Of a stretch of DNA of 57,382 bases, positions 37,159-46,884 are shown piece after piece. The position numbers and the translations under genes are program-made. The stretch's first letter is position 1. Every line of letters starts with the position of its first letter. Under the pieces are notes generated by a model. That model did no database searches. It saw only the letters and a program-made list of their open reading frames with translations, and was not told the origin of the DNA. Source of the stretch: Bacteroidales bacterium (GTDB taxonomy: Bacteria; Bacteroidota; Bacteroidia; Bacteroidales; UBA7960); the NCBI GenBank assembly GCA_007125585.1, contig SLCY01000027.1, positions 1 to 57,382 on the forward strand. Direction: 5' to 3'.

Positions 37159-38286
37159 ATGAACAACCAATGTGAAAACCGGATGCGATATCTGAAGTTT
37201 ATCTTTTTATCGTATGCATTGTTATTCTCTTCCGGCCAGGTTTTTGCAGAAGGGAACCATCAATACCGGTATTTTACCTTACAGTATCATTATCAATATA
37301 TATGGCCTCACCGACCGGCTTTGAAACTGCACGCCGCAAACCCGGCAACCTCCTACGAAATGCAACTGGGATGGAAAACCTCCGGGGCACTGGATTGGCA
37401 TCACCTGTATAACCTCCCCACTTATGGATTCGGCTTCTATTATTCCGATCTGGGCAATCCCGATGTCCTCGGACAGGTAAGGTCAGGGTTTTTGTTCATG
37501 GAATTTCCGCTGGGCAAGCGATTCATTAGTGAAAGCAACCTCAAGTTCTCACTGGGACTGGCACATTTCAATTTATACTATGACCCAGATCAGAATCCCG
37601 AAAACAGGTTCATCGGCTCCCCGTGGAACGTCCATTTTAACATCAACTATTCCCGGATGTATCACCTGGGCGATAATATCCGGCTCTCCCCGGGCGTTTC
37701 CTTTACCCATTTTTCAAATGGAGCATATAAAAAACCGAACAGGGGTCTGAACATTTTTGATGTGAATGTCGGCTTGCGCTACAGGTTTGGAAATGACCAG
37801 GCAGGCAACATCGTTCCGGACACTGGTATTCAGCAGAAACAGGCCGAAAAGCAAATCCTGTTTACTACCTTCTCCATGGGTTCCATGCAGCGCTACATCG
37901 ATGATCCGATATACATGGCCTGGACACTGTCTTTCAATCATACCATCAACAAGGGCTTCAGGACACGCTGGGGTGTCGGCATCGACCTTTTCTATGATGA
38001 CCGGGCCAAAGAGCAGATAAGGAAAATGAAAGAGCAAACCGGCTATACAGACTATTCCAGGCTGGGAGGATTTGCTTCGTGCGATATCGTGCTCAATCGC
38101 CTTGCTGTAATGTTGAACCTTGGCACCTATCTGTACTATGGTTATGATCCGCTGAATTCAATTTATAAACGTGTCGGACTTCGCTACCTTACAAACTCAG
38201 GACTTACCGGCCACATGGCATTAAAAGCCCATTCCGGCCGGGCTGAATACGTGGAGTGGGGGCTTGGATATGGCCTCAGGTTCTGA
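37159..38286 (+). CDS. Outer-membrane acyloxyacyl hydrolase / lipid A 3-O-deacylase-like protein (PagL family)
   Basis: 375 aa with a signal peptide ending near residue 31 (…GQVFA then EGN). The middle resembles the PagL beta barrel, with the active-site signature HxSN: H184, S186, N187 in FTHFSNGAYKKPNRG. The following strands (LNIFDVNVGLRYRFG) end the first barrel at about 215. The remaining 160 residues hold further beta strands that classical PagL lacks and end in an aromatic C-terminus (GLGYGLRF). Known PagL removes the 3-O acyl chain of lipid A; Bacteroidota members are usually annotated as acyloxyacyl hydrolases, and the substrate here is inferred. An alternative ATG is at 37183. Confidence 0.83.
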   Translation: MNNQCENRMRYLKFIFLSYALLFSSGQVFAEGNHQYRYFTLQYHYQYIWPHRPALKLHAANPATSYEMQLGWKTSGALDWHHLYNLPTYGFGFYYSDLGNPDVLGQVRSGFLFMEFPLGKRFISESNLKFSLGLAHFNLYYDPDQNPENRFIGSPWNVHFNINYSRMYHLGDNIRLSPGVSFTHFSNGAYKKPNRGLNIFDVNVGLRYRFGNDQAGNIVPDTGIQQKQAEKQILFTTFSMGSMQRYIDDPIYMAWTLSFNHTINKGFRTRWGVGIDLFYDDRAKEQIRKMKEQTGYTDYSRLGGFASCDIVLNRLAVMLNLGTYLYYGYDPLNSIYKRVGLRYLTNSGLTGHMALKAHSGRAEYVEWGLGYGLRF

Positions 38287-38301
38287 ATGAACAGGCCCCT
38301 G

Positions 38302-39072
38302 CTATAAACTTATTGTAAGCCCATCATGGGCAAGGGAAATATTCTCAGGCAAGTCCTTTTCCAGTTCCGACCGTAACCCCATCTGGTGGCTTATATGCGT
38401 AATATACCCTTTGTCGGGCGCAAGGTATTGCAAGATGTCGATGGCTTCGCGAAGGTTGAAATGTGAAACATGCTTTTCTTTCCTTAAAGCATTGATAACC
38501 ACAACTCGAGATTCTTTCATCTTGTTTAACTCTTCTTCGGCAATATAATTTGCATCTGTTAGATAGGAAAAACCACCGGTGCGAAATCCGAAGACCGGCA
38601 TTTGGTGATGCATGGCATTGATCGGTATTAGCTTTATTGTTCCGATGGTGAAGGGAGTGCCGTCAATGGCATGTAATTTCATGTCGGGAACGCCTGGGTA
38701 TTTCCTGTCGGCAAAAGCATAGGAAAAATCATTTCTGACGGTATCCAATACGGCGTCGCTGCCATATATGTCCATCGGCTCCTTCTGGATCCAGTTAAAC
38801 GCTCTGACATCATCCAGGCCGCCGGTATGATCTTTGTGGTTGTGCGTGATCACTACCGCATCCAGCCTCTTTACCCGTGCACGCAACATCTGTTGACGGA
38901 AATCGGGTCCCGCATCAATGACGACGGATGTATCATCACAGCAAATGAGTACTGCCGCCCGTAACCGCTTATCGAATGGATCAATGCTCTGGCATACCCT
39001 GCACGGGCATCCCACCACGGGAACCCCCTGTGATGTCCCGGTGCCAAGTATCGTAATGTTCATGGCGTTCAT
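38302..39072 (-). CDS. MBL-fold metal-dependent hydrolase, PhnP-like
   Basis: 256 aa metallo-beta-lactamase fold. N-terminus TILGTGTSQGVPVVGCPCRVC, as in PhnP-like enzymes; metal motif THNHKDHTGG (H77, H79, D81, H82). Further His residues are in MHHQMPVFGFR and THISHQMG. PhnP acts on phosphoribosyl cyclic phosphate; without the phn genes in this window the physiological substrate is open. The short CxxC-like VGCPCRVC may bind a structural zinc. ATG at 39072 or, equally, at 39063. A -7 box lies at 39092-39099. Confidence 0.85.
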   Translation of the reverse strand: MNAMNITILGTGTSQGVPVVGCPCRVCQSIDPFDKRLRAAVLICCDDTSVVIDAGPDFRQQMLRARVKRLDAVVITHNHKDHTGGLDDVRAFNWIQKEPMDIYGSDAVLDTVRNDFSYAFADRKYPGVPDMKLHAIDGTPFTIGTIKLIPINAMHHQMPVFGFRTGGFSYLTDANYIAEEELNKMKESRVVVINALRKEKHVSHFNLREAIDILQYLAPDKGYITHISHQMGLRSELEKDLPENISLAHDGLTISL

Positions 39073-39091
39073 TGGTTTGGCTGCATGAATG

Positions 39092-39099
39092 CAAATGTA
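39092..39099 (-). promoter_or_regulatory. -7 promoter box for the MBL-fold gene
   Basis: TACATTTG on the minus strand, 19 bases upstream of the ATG at 39072. Confidence 0.5.
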
Positions 39100-39218
39100 A
39101 GGAATTGTAATTTAATGGCTTGTTGGCTCACCAGCTATATTGATCCGATCGCAACGTTTCCGGTTCGTCCTTTTTTTGTAAATTGCGCATGATTTAACCA
39201 CCCCGAATTTCTTAAACC

Positions 39219-39731
39219 ATGGAGGATATATTTCAAACGATCGGCACAGAAGATATTCAGGAAAACATCTTTCAATTGATAGGGAAAGACTGGATGCTCA
39301 TATCAGGCGGCACAATGGACCACTACAACATGATGACAGCAAGCTGGGGCACTGCGGGCGTTTTATGGCGCAAACCGGTCATCATTACCTTTATCCGTCC
39401 CCAAAGGTATACGTATGAATTTATCGAAAAACAGCCATATTTTTCGGTTTCTTTCTTTGGCGAACAACACAAAGACCTTCTGAACCTTTGTGGCACCACG
39501 TCCGGCCGTGACCTGAACAAAATGACTATTGACGGATTGACTGCCCTGCAAACCCCGAATGGCGCGGTCGGATTCAGGGAAGCAAAACTTTTGCTGGAAT
39601 GCCGGAAAATCTATTTTGACGACATAGACCCTGCGTTCTTTCAGGTTTTTGAAGTGGAAAAGATTTATCCATCAAAGGATTACCACAGGTTCTATATCGG
39701 TGAGATCACCCGGGCATGGAAGAAAAGGTGA
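39219..39731 (+). CDS. Flavin reductase family protein
   Basis: 170 aa FMN-binding split-barrel protein of the flavin reductase/flavoredoxin family. MMTASWGTAGVLWRKPVIITFIRPQRYTYEF corresponds to the flavin-binding loop, followed by YFSVSFFG and the GTTSGRDLNKMTIDGL block. It could pass electrons from NAD(P)H to free or bound flavin. The gene lies upstream of the DUF6913-dapA pair with 73 bases between, which may or may not be one transcript. Confidence 0.88.
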   Translation: MEDIFQTIGTEDIQENIFQLIGKDWMLISGGTMDHYNMMTASWGTAGVLWRKPVIITFIRPQRYTYEFIEKQPYFSVSFFGEQHKDLLNLCGTTSGRDLNKMTIDGLTALQTPNGAVGFREAKLLLECRKIYFDDIDPAFFQVFEVEKIYPSKDYHRFYIGEITRAWKKR

Positions 39732-39804
39732 CCACTCACCCAGCAATGCCATGCGTTGATCTGCAGCCAACCGCTTCCGTCAATAAGGAGGCAAAAAGCA
39801 ATGA

Positions 39805-40371
39805 ATGATCGTGGGTCTTACAAGGAAAATAAGATATAAAATCAGGCTGTTCCTGTTGCGCCGAGCCATGAGGAAGCATAAACGGCGGCGAAGGGTCGTC
39901 GGTTATGATGGTGCCCGGGCTTTCGCCCTTTTGGCGGATGGCCTGCCGGATGGCCCGCCGCAGTTTTTGAACCGCCTCATTGATCAGTTGCAAACAGACG
40001 GAAAAACTGTTGATGCCGTGGTCTTTTTTCACGACAAGGTGATCCCTGATAAAGTAAAACCATCACCGTCGGTGATCCATTGTCAAAAGAATGACTTTGC
40101 ATGGACAATGCGCCCAGGGCCTGTGCCTCTGCAAGATCTTGTTGCCAGGGAAGTCGATATTCTGATTGACCTTTCTTCATCTGAAGCACTTCAAATGAAA
40201 TACCTTGCAGCGCTGTCAACGGCATTGTACAAGGTGGGGGCGCATCATCCTGAGTTTCTCGACATCTATGACCTGATCCTAAACGTGAACGAGCAATGTA
40301 CAGCCGATGAACTGGCAAAGCATGCCATTCATTATCTAAAAATGATCAAAACACCAGCTGAAAATGATTAA
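39805..40371 (+). CDS. DUF6913-type conserved Bacteroidota protein
   Basis: 188 aa soluble protein with a very basic N-terminus (about 12 Lys/Arg in residues 7-30). The rest reads like an alpha/beta domain: TVDAVVFFHDKVIP, then REVDILIDLSSSEALQMKYLAALSTALYKVG, and YDLILNVNE. Function unknown. A good AAGGAGG Shine-Dalgarno (39786-39792) precedes the ATG at 39801/39805, which is unusual in this window. It overlaps dapA by 8 bases; homologues in Bacteroidota are usually paired with dapA in my knowledge, which suggests a linked role. Confidence 0.75.
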   Translation: MIVGLTRKIRYKIRLFLLRRAMRKHKRRRRVVGYDGARAFALLADGLPDGPPQFLNRLIDQLQTDGKTVDAVVFFHDKVIPDKVKPSPSVIHCQKNDFAWTMRPGPVPLQDLVAREVDILIDLSSSEALQMKYLAALSTALYKVGAHHPEFLDIYDLILNVNEQCTADELAKHAIHYLKMIKTPAEND

Positions 40372-41257
40372 CCAATTCAAAGGCACGGGGACAGCCATTG
40401 TCACCCCCTTCTATAAAGAAGGCAACGTTGATTTCAAGTCTTTTGCAAAACTCATTGAATTCCAGATCACCGGCGGGGTCAACTATATTGTTTTCCTGGG
40501 TACGACAGGTGAGGCTGTCACCCTGAGTCCGGACGAAAAAAATGCAGTGATCAATTTTGCCACTGAGATTGTCGGGGACCGTCTTCCGGTGGTGGTTGGC
40601 ATCGGGGGGAACAATACCCGGGAGATCACGAATACCATTCAGCAGATCTCTTTCGACGGTATCGACGCCATACTGTCTGTAAGCCCTTACTATAATAAAC
40701 CCCAACCCAGGGGTATTTTGAACCATTACAAGGAAATCGGCAGCGTATGTCCGGTGCCTGTCATCATTTACAACGTGCCGGGACGAACCAGTTCAAATCT
40801 AGACTCAGAAACCACCCTGAGGATCGCCTCTGACGTCCCCAATGTGATTGCCGTAAAAGAAGCCTCGAAGGACCTCGAACAGTGTGCCAGGATTATTAAA
40901 GACAAGCCCGGCGACTTCCTGGTGATTTCCGGCAACGATGAACTGACACTGCCTTTCATGGCTCTCGGTGGCGATGGGGTGATATCTGTCATTGCCAATG
41001 CCTTTCCAGCAGAATTTTCCAAAATGGTCAGCCTGTGCCTGGAAAACAGGTTTGCAGAGGCACGGAAGATCCACCTCAAGCTGCTGGATGTGGTCCAGGC
41101 AATCTATGCCGACGGAAGCCCTGCCGGAGTAAAGGCAATACTTGGGATGAAAGGACTGTGCAATAACGTTCTGAGACTCCCCCTGGTGACGGTGAACAAA
41201 GCATTGAACCATCATATGAAAAATCTGTTGGAAGAAATGACAGATCCCGGCAAATAA
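40364..41257 (+). CDS. dapA: 4-hydroxy-tetrahydrodipicolinate synthase
   Basis: Condenses pyruvate and aspartate semialdehyde in the lysine/diaminopimelate pathway. 297 aa TIM barrel. Schiff-base lysine K165 (AVKEAS), Y136 (IIYNVPGR) and R141; LGTTGE near 46-50; GGNNTREIT and YYNKPQPRG. Overlaps the preceding DUF6913 gene by 8 bases, so translation is probably coupled. The downstream carboxypeptidase gene starts 23 bases after the stop. Confidence 0.97.
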   Translation: MINQFKGTGTAIVTPFYKEGNVDFKSFAKLIEFQITGGVNYIVFLGTTGEAVTLSPDEKNAVINFATEIVGDRLPVVVGIGGNNTREITNTIQQISFDGIDAILSVSPYYNKPQPRGILNHYKEIGSVCPVPVIIYNVPGRTSSNLDSETTLRIASDVPNVIAVKEASKDLEQCARIIKDKPGDFLVISGNDELTLPFMALGGDGVISVIANAFPAEFSKMVSLCLENRFAEARKIHLKLLDVVQAIYADGSPAGVKAILGMKGLCNNVLRLPLVTVNKALNHHMKNLLEEMTDPGK

Positions 41258-41280
41258 GAATATAACAACCTTTCGTGCCA

Positions 41281-43197
41281 ATGTTGTGTTGCAAGCTATT
41301 GAATCTGAATAATATAATTAAACTGTTCGCCTACATCCTGTTTGTGTTCCCCATCCTGCATGGCACCGCACAGGAACTGGCCACCGGAAGGACCGCAAGT
41401 GAATACCTTGCAGAGAAAGGGGAGGTGTACTTCACTTTTATTAAACCTGAAAGAGAACGATTCGCGGAACTGACCAATACGGTCTCCATTGACAGGGTGG
41501 TTGCCGACAGCATCTTTGCCTATGCAGATTCCCGTGGATTTTCGCTGTTCCTGAAGATGGATATCCCGTATACCGTTCTGGATCATCCGGGCGAGGTGGA
41601 CTTTGATCTGAACATGTTGTCGCGCGGGGACTTGAAAAGCAAAGACTTGACTGACAGCTGGGATTTTTATCCAACCTATGAGGCCTATGTTGCGCTGATG
41701 TACGGTTTTGAGCAAGACTTTCCTGATCTGGTCGAAATTGTGAACATCGGACAGACAGTGATGGGCCGCGACCTATTGTTTGCCAAGATTTCTCCACAGG
41801 TAGAAACCAAAAGGTCTGTACCGCAATTTATGTACACCTCCACCATGCATGGTGATGAGACAGCTGGTTTTGTGCTGTCGTTACGCCTGATTCACCACCT
41901 GGTCACCAATTACGGTCAAGATGAAGCGATCACCGAACTGATGGACAATGTGGAACTATGGATTTGTCCCAATGAAAATCCTGATGGGACATACACCGAC
42001 GATAATTCAACTGTGTCGGGGGCTACCCGTGGCAATGCCAATGGCGTTGACCTGAACCGCAACTATCCCAACCCCGTGAACGACCCCTGGCATGCCCAGC
42101 AGCCGGAAACCACCGCCATGATCAGTTTTACCGACACCATGAACTTCATCATGTCGGCCAATATGCATGGAGGCATCGAGCTGGTGAACTTTCCCTTTGA
42201 CAGCTGGACATCATCGCAAAATAAACATGCCGACCACGACTGGTGGGAGTTTGTGATGTATGAGTATGTGGATACGGCACACGTCTATAGCCCTGACGGA
42301 TACATGACAGGCATGGGCGACGGGGTGACACATGGTGGCGACTGGTACGTCATTTACGGGAGTCGCCAGGATTATCTGAATTACTATAAAAGCTGCAGGG
42401 AGTTCACCCTGGAACTGAGCAACCAGAAGCTGCTGAACCCCGCCCTGTTGCCAGATCACTGGGAATACAATTACCGTTCGCTGATCAATTATATCCGGCA
42501 AGCAACCTATGGGGTGCATGGGCTTGTCTATGACAATGAAAACGGGACCCCTTTGTTTGCTGAAATCCTGATCCCCGACCATGATGACAACAATTCGGAG
42601 GTGCACACCTCCATGCCTCATGGAAATTATAACAGGCCACTCCTGGAGGGCATTTATGATATGCGTTTTTTGTCCAACGGCTACCCCACGCTCGACATTG
42701 ACGGGGTGTCTGTGATCAACCACCAGACCACCCACCTGAATGTGGCCCTCGGTGATGAGGTTGCAGGACAGACCTGGACAGTGGCGATCGGCAGAGAAGG
42801 GGAAGGGGAGATACTGCCTTTTGAAGGCATGCAGCTGTTTAACCAGGGAGCAAATGTGTTTCTCCACGCAATCCCTTTCGAATCCTGGGAGTTTGAGCAA
42901 TGGAATGTGAATGAAGTTTTTTATTCTGATGAAGCGAAGGCGACAGTTTCAATAACCGGAGACACCAACATTGACGCGGTATTTGTGCAAGGACATATCC
43001 CGGGCTCACTTCCGGGAGATGCAAACATTGATGGGGTGGTTGATGTATTGGACGTGATCACTATCATGGATTATTTCCTTGGCAACGCACCCGATCCATT
43101 CTGCTTTGAGAATGCCGATGTGAACCAGGATGGCGTCATTGATGTTCTGGATGCCATTGGCACTGTCAATATCTACATCAACCAAAAAGACAGGTGA
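41281..43197 (+). CDS. Secreted M14 zinc carboxypeptidase with InlB-like repeat and C-terminal dockerin-like module
   Basis: 638 aa from the ATG at 41281 (a GTG lies two codons upstream). Signal peptide about 1-30 (…HGTAQELAT). M14 domain about 120-400: zinc ligands H190 and E193 (MHGDETAG) and H296 (ANMHGGIEL), substrate-binding region GVDLNRNYPNP and catalytic E378 (FTLELSNQK). A carboxypeptidase-regulatory-like beta domain (about 405-490) follows, then a divergent InlB/BACON-like beta repeat (about 500-575), and a dockerin-like Ca-binding pair (579-634) with GDANIDG and DVNQDG. The tail is almost the same as that in the deiminase at 518-2338 (39 of 55 residues by eye). It lies 23 bases after dapA on the same strand but may have its own promoter. 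Confidence 0.9.
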   Translation: MLCCKLLNLNNIIKLFAYILFVFPILHGTAQELATGRTASEYLAEKGEVYFTFIKPERERFAELTNTVSIDRVVADSIFAYADSRGFSLFLKMDIPYTVLDHPGEVDFDLNMLSRGDLKSKDLTDSWDFYPTYEAYVALMYGFEQDFPDLVEIVNIGQTVMGRDLLFAKISPQVETKRSVPQFMYTSTMHGDETAGFVLSLRLIHHLVTNYGQDEAITELMDNVELWICPNENPDGTYTDDNSTVSGATRGNANGVDLNRNYPNPVNDPWHAQQPETTAMISFTDTMNFIMSANMHGGIELVNFPFDSWTSSQNKHADHDWWEFVMYEYVDTAHVYSPDGYMTGMGDGVTHGGDWYVIYGSRQDYLNYYKSCREFTLELSNQKLLNPALLPDHWEYNYRSLINYIRQATYGVHGLVYDNENGTPLFAEILIPDHDDNNSEVHTSMPHGNYNRPLLEGIYDMRFLSNGYPTLDIDGVSVINHQTTHLNVALGDEVAGQTWTVAIGREGEGEILPFEGMQLFNQGANVFLHAIPFESWEFEQWNVNEVFYSDEAKATVSITGDTNIDAVFVQGHIPGSLPGDANIDGVVDVLDVITIMDYFLGNAPDPFCFENADVNQDGVIDVLDAIGTVNIYINQKDR

Positions 43198-43221
43198 TTC
43201 TGTGATCAATAGGATGGCATG

Positions 43222-45858
43222 TCAAACCTTGCGCAGGCTCTTCAGCTGATCCCTGAGCACACTGATCTTTGCACGGGCATCATTGCGTTTTTTGTTTTCC
43301 ATGGCCACAACCTTTTCGGGTGCATTGTTTACAAACTTTTCATTGGAAAGCTTCTTCTCTATGCTCTGCAAAAAACCCTCCTGGTATTCCAGTTCGGCCT
43401 CCAGGCCCTTGATCTCCTCCTCTTTGTTGACATGCTGATCCAGCGGGATGAGCAATTCTGTTGCTTTCACAATGATGGAGTGGGTGCCCGCGGGTTTGGC
43501 CGTTACATAGTCAAGGTGGTCGATATTGCATAACTTTTTCACAATGCCATCAAAGGTCATGTCGGGCGATTCATCATTGTTCTTTTTGATGAACAGGGTG
43601 AGGGGGTGTTTTGGCGAAATGTTTTTTTCCTGGCGCAGGTTGCGGATGGCCATGATCACCTGGCGGGCAAAGTTGAATTTGTCGATCATGCCCTGGTCAT
43701 AATTTGCCGCTTCCGGCATTGACGCGATGGTGATGCTCTCTTCGTCCCTTTCCCCCCTGATCCGCTGATAGATCTCTTCCGAGATGAAGGGCATGAAAGC
43801 GTGAAGCAGCCGCAACAATTTATTCAGGAAATCAATGGTGGTATTGTATGTTGCAACATCCAGTGGTTTCTGGTATGCAGGCTTAACCATTTCGAGGTAC
43901 CACGAGCAAAAATCTTCCCATATCAGCCGGTAAACAGTCATCAGGGCATCGGCAATGCGGAACCTGGCAAAATGGTCTGCCACGATTTCCAGCGTCCTGT
44001 TCAGGTTTGCCTCAAACCAATGGATGGCGGTGTTTGCCTCTATCGACTGGCCAAGGTCATGGTCTGTCTCCCAGGTTTGTGTCAGCCTGAATGCATTCCA
44101 TATCTTGTTGCAAAAATTGCGTCCCTGTTCACACAGCGACTCGTCAAACAAAAGGTCGTTCCCTGCCGGTGAACAAAGCAGCATGCCCACCCGCACACCG
44201 TCGGCCCCGTATTTGTCCATCAACTCAATCGGGTCAGGCGAGTTGCCCAGTGACTTGGACATCTTCCTGCCTTGCTTGTCACGTACGATCCCATGAAGAT
44301 AAACATTCCTGAAGGGAACCTCATTCCGGAACTCCAATCCTGCCATGATCATCCGGGCAACCCAGAAAAACAGGATCTCCGGCGCAGTAACCAGGTCGTT
44401 GGTAGGGTAGTAGTAGCGGATCTCCGGATTGTCAGGCTTATTGATGCCGTCAAAGACCGAGATGGGCCAAAGCCATGATGAAAACCAGGTGTCGAGGACA
44501 TCTTCGTCTTGCCTGAGATCATCATCGCTTATCTCTGTACCATATTTTTCCCTGGCCCGGATGAGTGCATCCTCACGGCTGAGGGCTACAACATATTGGC
44601 CGTTAGGCAAATAGTAAGCAGGGATGCGGTGACCCCACCACAACTGCCTGCTGATACACCAGTCGCGTACATTCTCCATCCAGTGTTTATAGATGTTTTT
44701 GAACTTGGGGGGATGGAACCGGATGCTGTCATCCATCACTGCATCCAAAGCCGGTTTTGCAAGGGCTTCCATCTTAAGGAACCATTGCAACGACAACTTG
44801 GGTTCTATCACTTCGTCGGTCCGCTCCGAAAACCCAATGCTGTTGGTGATCTCCTCCACCCTGAACAGATGACCCTGCTCCTTCAATTCACGACTGATCT
44901 TCTCCCTCGCAACAAAACGGTCTTCCCCGATATGGATCTCCGCCTTTTCATTCAGGGTGCCGTCATCATTAAAAATATCGATGGATGGCAGGTTGTGCTT
45001 GATTCCCAGGTTGTAGTCGTTGATATCATGGGCAGGTGTGACCTTCAGGGCACCTGTACCGAACTCCCTGTCAACATAATCATCCTGGATGAAGGGAATG
45101 GGACGGTTGATCAGCGGCACCAGCGCTCTTTTCCCAAGCAGATGCTTGTAACGCGGATCCTCAGGATGGATACAAATGGCAGTATCGCCCAATATGGTCT
45201 CGGGACGCGTCGTGGCTATGGTCACATACTCATCACTATCCTGTACCCGGTAGCGGAGATAATAAAACTTGGATTGAACCTCCTTGTGCACCACTTCTTC
45301 GTCTGAAAGGGCGGTAAGGGCCCTGGGATCCCAGTTGACCATGCGTACACCCCTGTATATAAGCCCTTTCTGGTAAAGCTCAATGAAAACACGGATCACA
45401 GAATCGGAGAGAACCTTGTCCATGGTAAAACGAGTCCGCTCCCAGTCGCACGATGCCCCCAGCTTTTTCAACTGCTCCAGGATGATGCCCCCGTGCTTCT
45501 CTTTCCATTCCCACGCATGGCGCATAAAATCTTCCCGGCTCAGCTTCTTTTTATCAATCCCCTCACCTTTCAGCTTGTTGACCACCTTGGCCTCTGTGGC
45601 AATTGAAGCATGGTCTGTGCCTGGAAGCCAGCAGGTATTGTAACCCAACATCCGGGCACGACGTACCAGCACATCCTGAATGGTATTGTTCAGCATATGC
45701 CCCATGTGCAGCACACCGGTGACATTGGGCGGCGGGATAACCATCGAATAAGGGACACGTTCGTCAGGAACGGACCTGAAATAACCCTTTTCGATCCATT
45801 CTTTGTACCATTTACTCTCTGTGCCCCCGGGTGAATATTGTTTGGGAAGATTGTCCAT
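43222..45858 (-). CDS. valS: Valine--tRNA ligase
   Basis: Class I synthetase, 878 aa from the ATG at 45858. HIGH motif as HMGH (51-54, [13 protein letters not shown]); KMSKS at 532-536 ([11 protein letters not shown]); the editing domain (CP1) has [22 protein letters not shown] and the C-terminal coiled-coil arm (about 815-878) are typical of ValRS. A longer frame starts at 45894, but this overlaps the TAACTTTG promoter box at 45892-45899, so the shorter start is favoured. Confidence 0.97.
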   Translation of the reverse strand: MDNLPKQYSPGGTESKWYKEWIEKGYFRSVPDERVPYSMVIPPPNVTGVLHMGHMLNNTIQDVLVRRARMLGYNTCWLPGTDHASIATEAKVVNKLKGEGIDKKKLSREDFMRHAWEWKEKHGGIILEQLKKLGASCDWERTRFTMDKVLSDSVIRVFIELYQKGLIYRGVRMVNWDPRALTALSDEEVVHKEVQSKFYYLRYRVQDSDEYVTIATTRPETILGDTAICIHPEDPRYKHLLGKRALVPLINRPIPFIQDDYVDREFGTGALKVTPAHDINDYNLGIKHNLPSIDIFNDDGTLNEKAEIHIGEDRFVAREKISRELKEQGHLFRVEEITNSIGFSERTDEVIEPKLSLQWFLKMEALAKPALDAVMDDSIRFHPPKFKNIYKHWMENVRDWCISRQLWWGHRIPAYYLPNGQYVVALSREDALIRAREKYGTEISDDDLRQDEDVLDTWFSSWLWPISVFDGINKPDNPEIRYYYPTNDLVTAPEILFFWVARMIMAGLEFRNEVPFRNVYLHGIVRDKQGRKMSKSLGNSPDPIELMDKYGADGVRVGMLLCSPAGNDLLFDESLCEQGRNFCNKIWNAFRLTQTWETDHDLGQSIEANTAIHWFEANLNRTLEIVADHFARFRIADALMTVYRLIWEDFCSWYLEMVKPAYQKPLDVATYNTTIDFLNKLLRLLHAFMPFISEEIYQRIRGERDEESITIASMPEAANYDQGMIDKFNFARQVIMAIRNLRQEKNISPKHPLTLFIKKNNDESPDMTFDGIVKKLCNIDHLDYVTAKPAGTHSIIVKATELLIPLDQHVNKEEEIKGLEAELEYQEGFLQSIEKKLSNEKFVNNAPEKVVAMENKKRNDARAKISVLRDQLKSLRKV

Positions 45859-45891
45859 GACAAGTTTTATACAGATTCGGAAAAAACCTGA

Positions 45892-45899
45892 CAAAGTTA
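45892..45899 (-). promoter_or_regulatory. -7 promoter box for valS
   Basis: TAACTTTG on the minus strand, 33 bases before the ATG at 45858. Confidence 0.5.
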
Positions 45900-45971
45900 A
45901 AAAAAAACCCTCGCATGTGAATCTGCACCATGACTTTTTGGGTTTTAAATCATCAGGTAAAGGCTTTTTCT

Positions 45972-45979
45972 TAAATTTG
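45972..45979 (+). promoter_or_regulatory. -7 promoter box for the solenoid-lipoate ligase pair
   Basis: TAAATTTG, 59 bases before the ATG at 46039. It argues against the earlier TTG at 45985, which would leave almost no leader. Confidence 0.5.
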
Positions 45980-46038
45980 TTGTATTGAAATGGCAGGCTG
46001 GTGAATGGGCTCTGGTCACATATACCTTACGGAACATT

Positions 46039-46884
46039 ATGGGCAACTCGGACAATCAGGCTTCGACAGGTGGTCGCAAACCGGAACAGTCCCCCGAAGT
46101 TTTGGTTTTCCATGCATCCGCATGCCTGGACCGACTGGAGGCCATCAAAAAGATTGATGATCAAAAAATACTCGCCAGGGTGGCCCGGGATGACCCCAAT
46201 TGCAAAGTACGACAAAGGGCTGTTGAAAAAATTGACGACCCCGTGATCCTTCAAAATGTTGCATGCAACGATACGGATTATGATGTCCGGCTGGCTGCAA
46301 TAAAAAAGATAAAAGATCACAAGGTGCTGATCCGTATAATTTTGAATAGTCAATACGATTACTGTATCTGTAAAGATGCGTTGAACAAGATCCGGGATAA
46401 TAAAGTGCTGATTTGCTTGCTGGAGGACCTGACCGACCGTGACATTAAATCAGCAATCGTCCGGGAGATCACCGACCAGGAGATGTTGGCGAAGATTGCT
46501 CGCAGCAGCAGCGATTTCAATATCCGTTCATATGCATTGAAAAAGATTACTGACCAGAGTATCCTGACCGAAATAGTACGAAATGACAGTGATTATTACG
46601 TGAGGGCCCTGGCGGTGCAGCTGGTTGACGACCCGCTGGTCATTAACGATGTTGCACAGTACGATGCAGATTATTATGTCAGGGGGCAGGCGGTGGCCAG
46701 GATCGTTGATGCCGGGATATTGTGCAGCATAATTTTAAAGGATGAAGACTTTGATGTGCGCAAGCGTGCCTTGGAAAATATTACAGACATTGAGGTGTTG
46801 AAAAAGTTGCAGGACAAGCTCATCGATACCTATATCCTTCGTAAAATAAAACACCGGCTGGACAATCTTCAAGAACGATCATGA
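46039..46884 (+). CDS. HEAT/LRV-like alpha-solenoid protein, 26-residue repeats
   Basis: 281 aa from the ATG at 46039. After about 30 residues it consists of nine repeats of 26 residues, in which the [VI]-R/K pairs fall near 57, 83, 110, 136, 162, 188, 214 and 240. The consensus is [VI]R-x-x-A-[VL]-x-x-I-x-D-x-x-[VI]-L-x-x-[IV]-[AV]-x-x-D-x-D-[YF], a two-helix unit like HEAT or leucine-rich-variant repeats. It has no signal peptide or catalytic motif, so it is probably a cytoplasmic scaffold. The last four bases overlap the start of the lipoate ligase gene (ATGA), which implies co-translation. Function unknown. Confidence 0.78.
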   Translation: MGNSDNQASTGGRKPEQSPEVLVFHASACLDRLEAIKKIDDQKILARVARDDPNCKVRQRAVEKIDDPVILQNVACNDTDYDVRLAAIKKIKDHKVLIRIILNSQYDYCICKDALNKIRDNKVLICLLEDLTDRDIKSAIVREITDQEMLAKIARSSSDFNIRSYALKKITDQSILTEIVRNDSDYYVRALAVQLVDDPLVINDVAQYDADYYVRGQAVARIVDAGILCSIILKDEDFDVRKRALENITDIEVLKKLQDKLIDTYILRKIKHRLDNLQERS

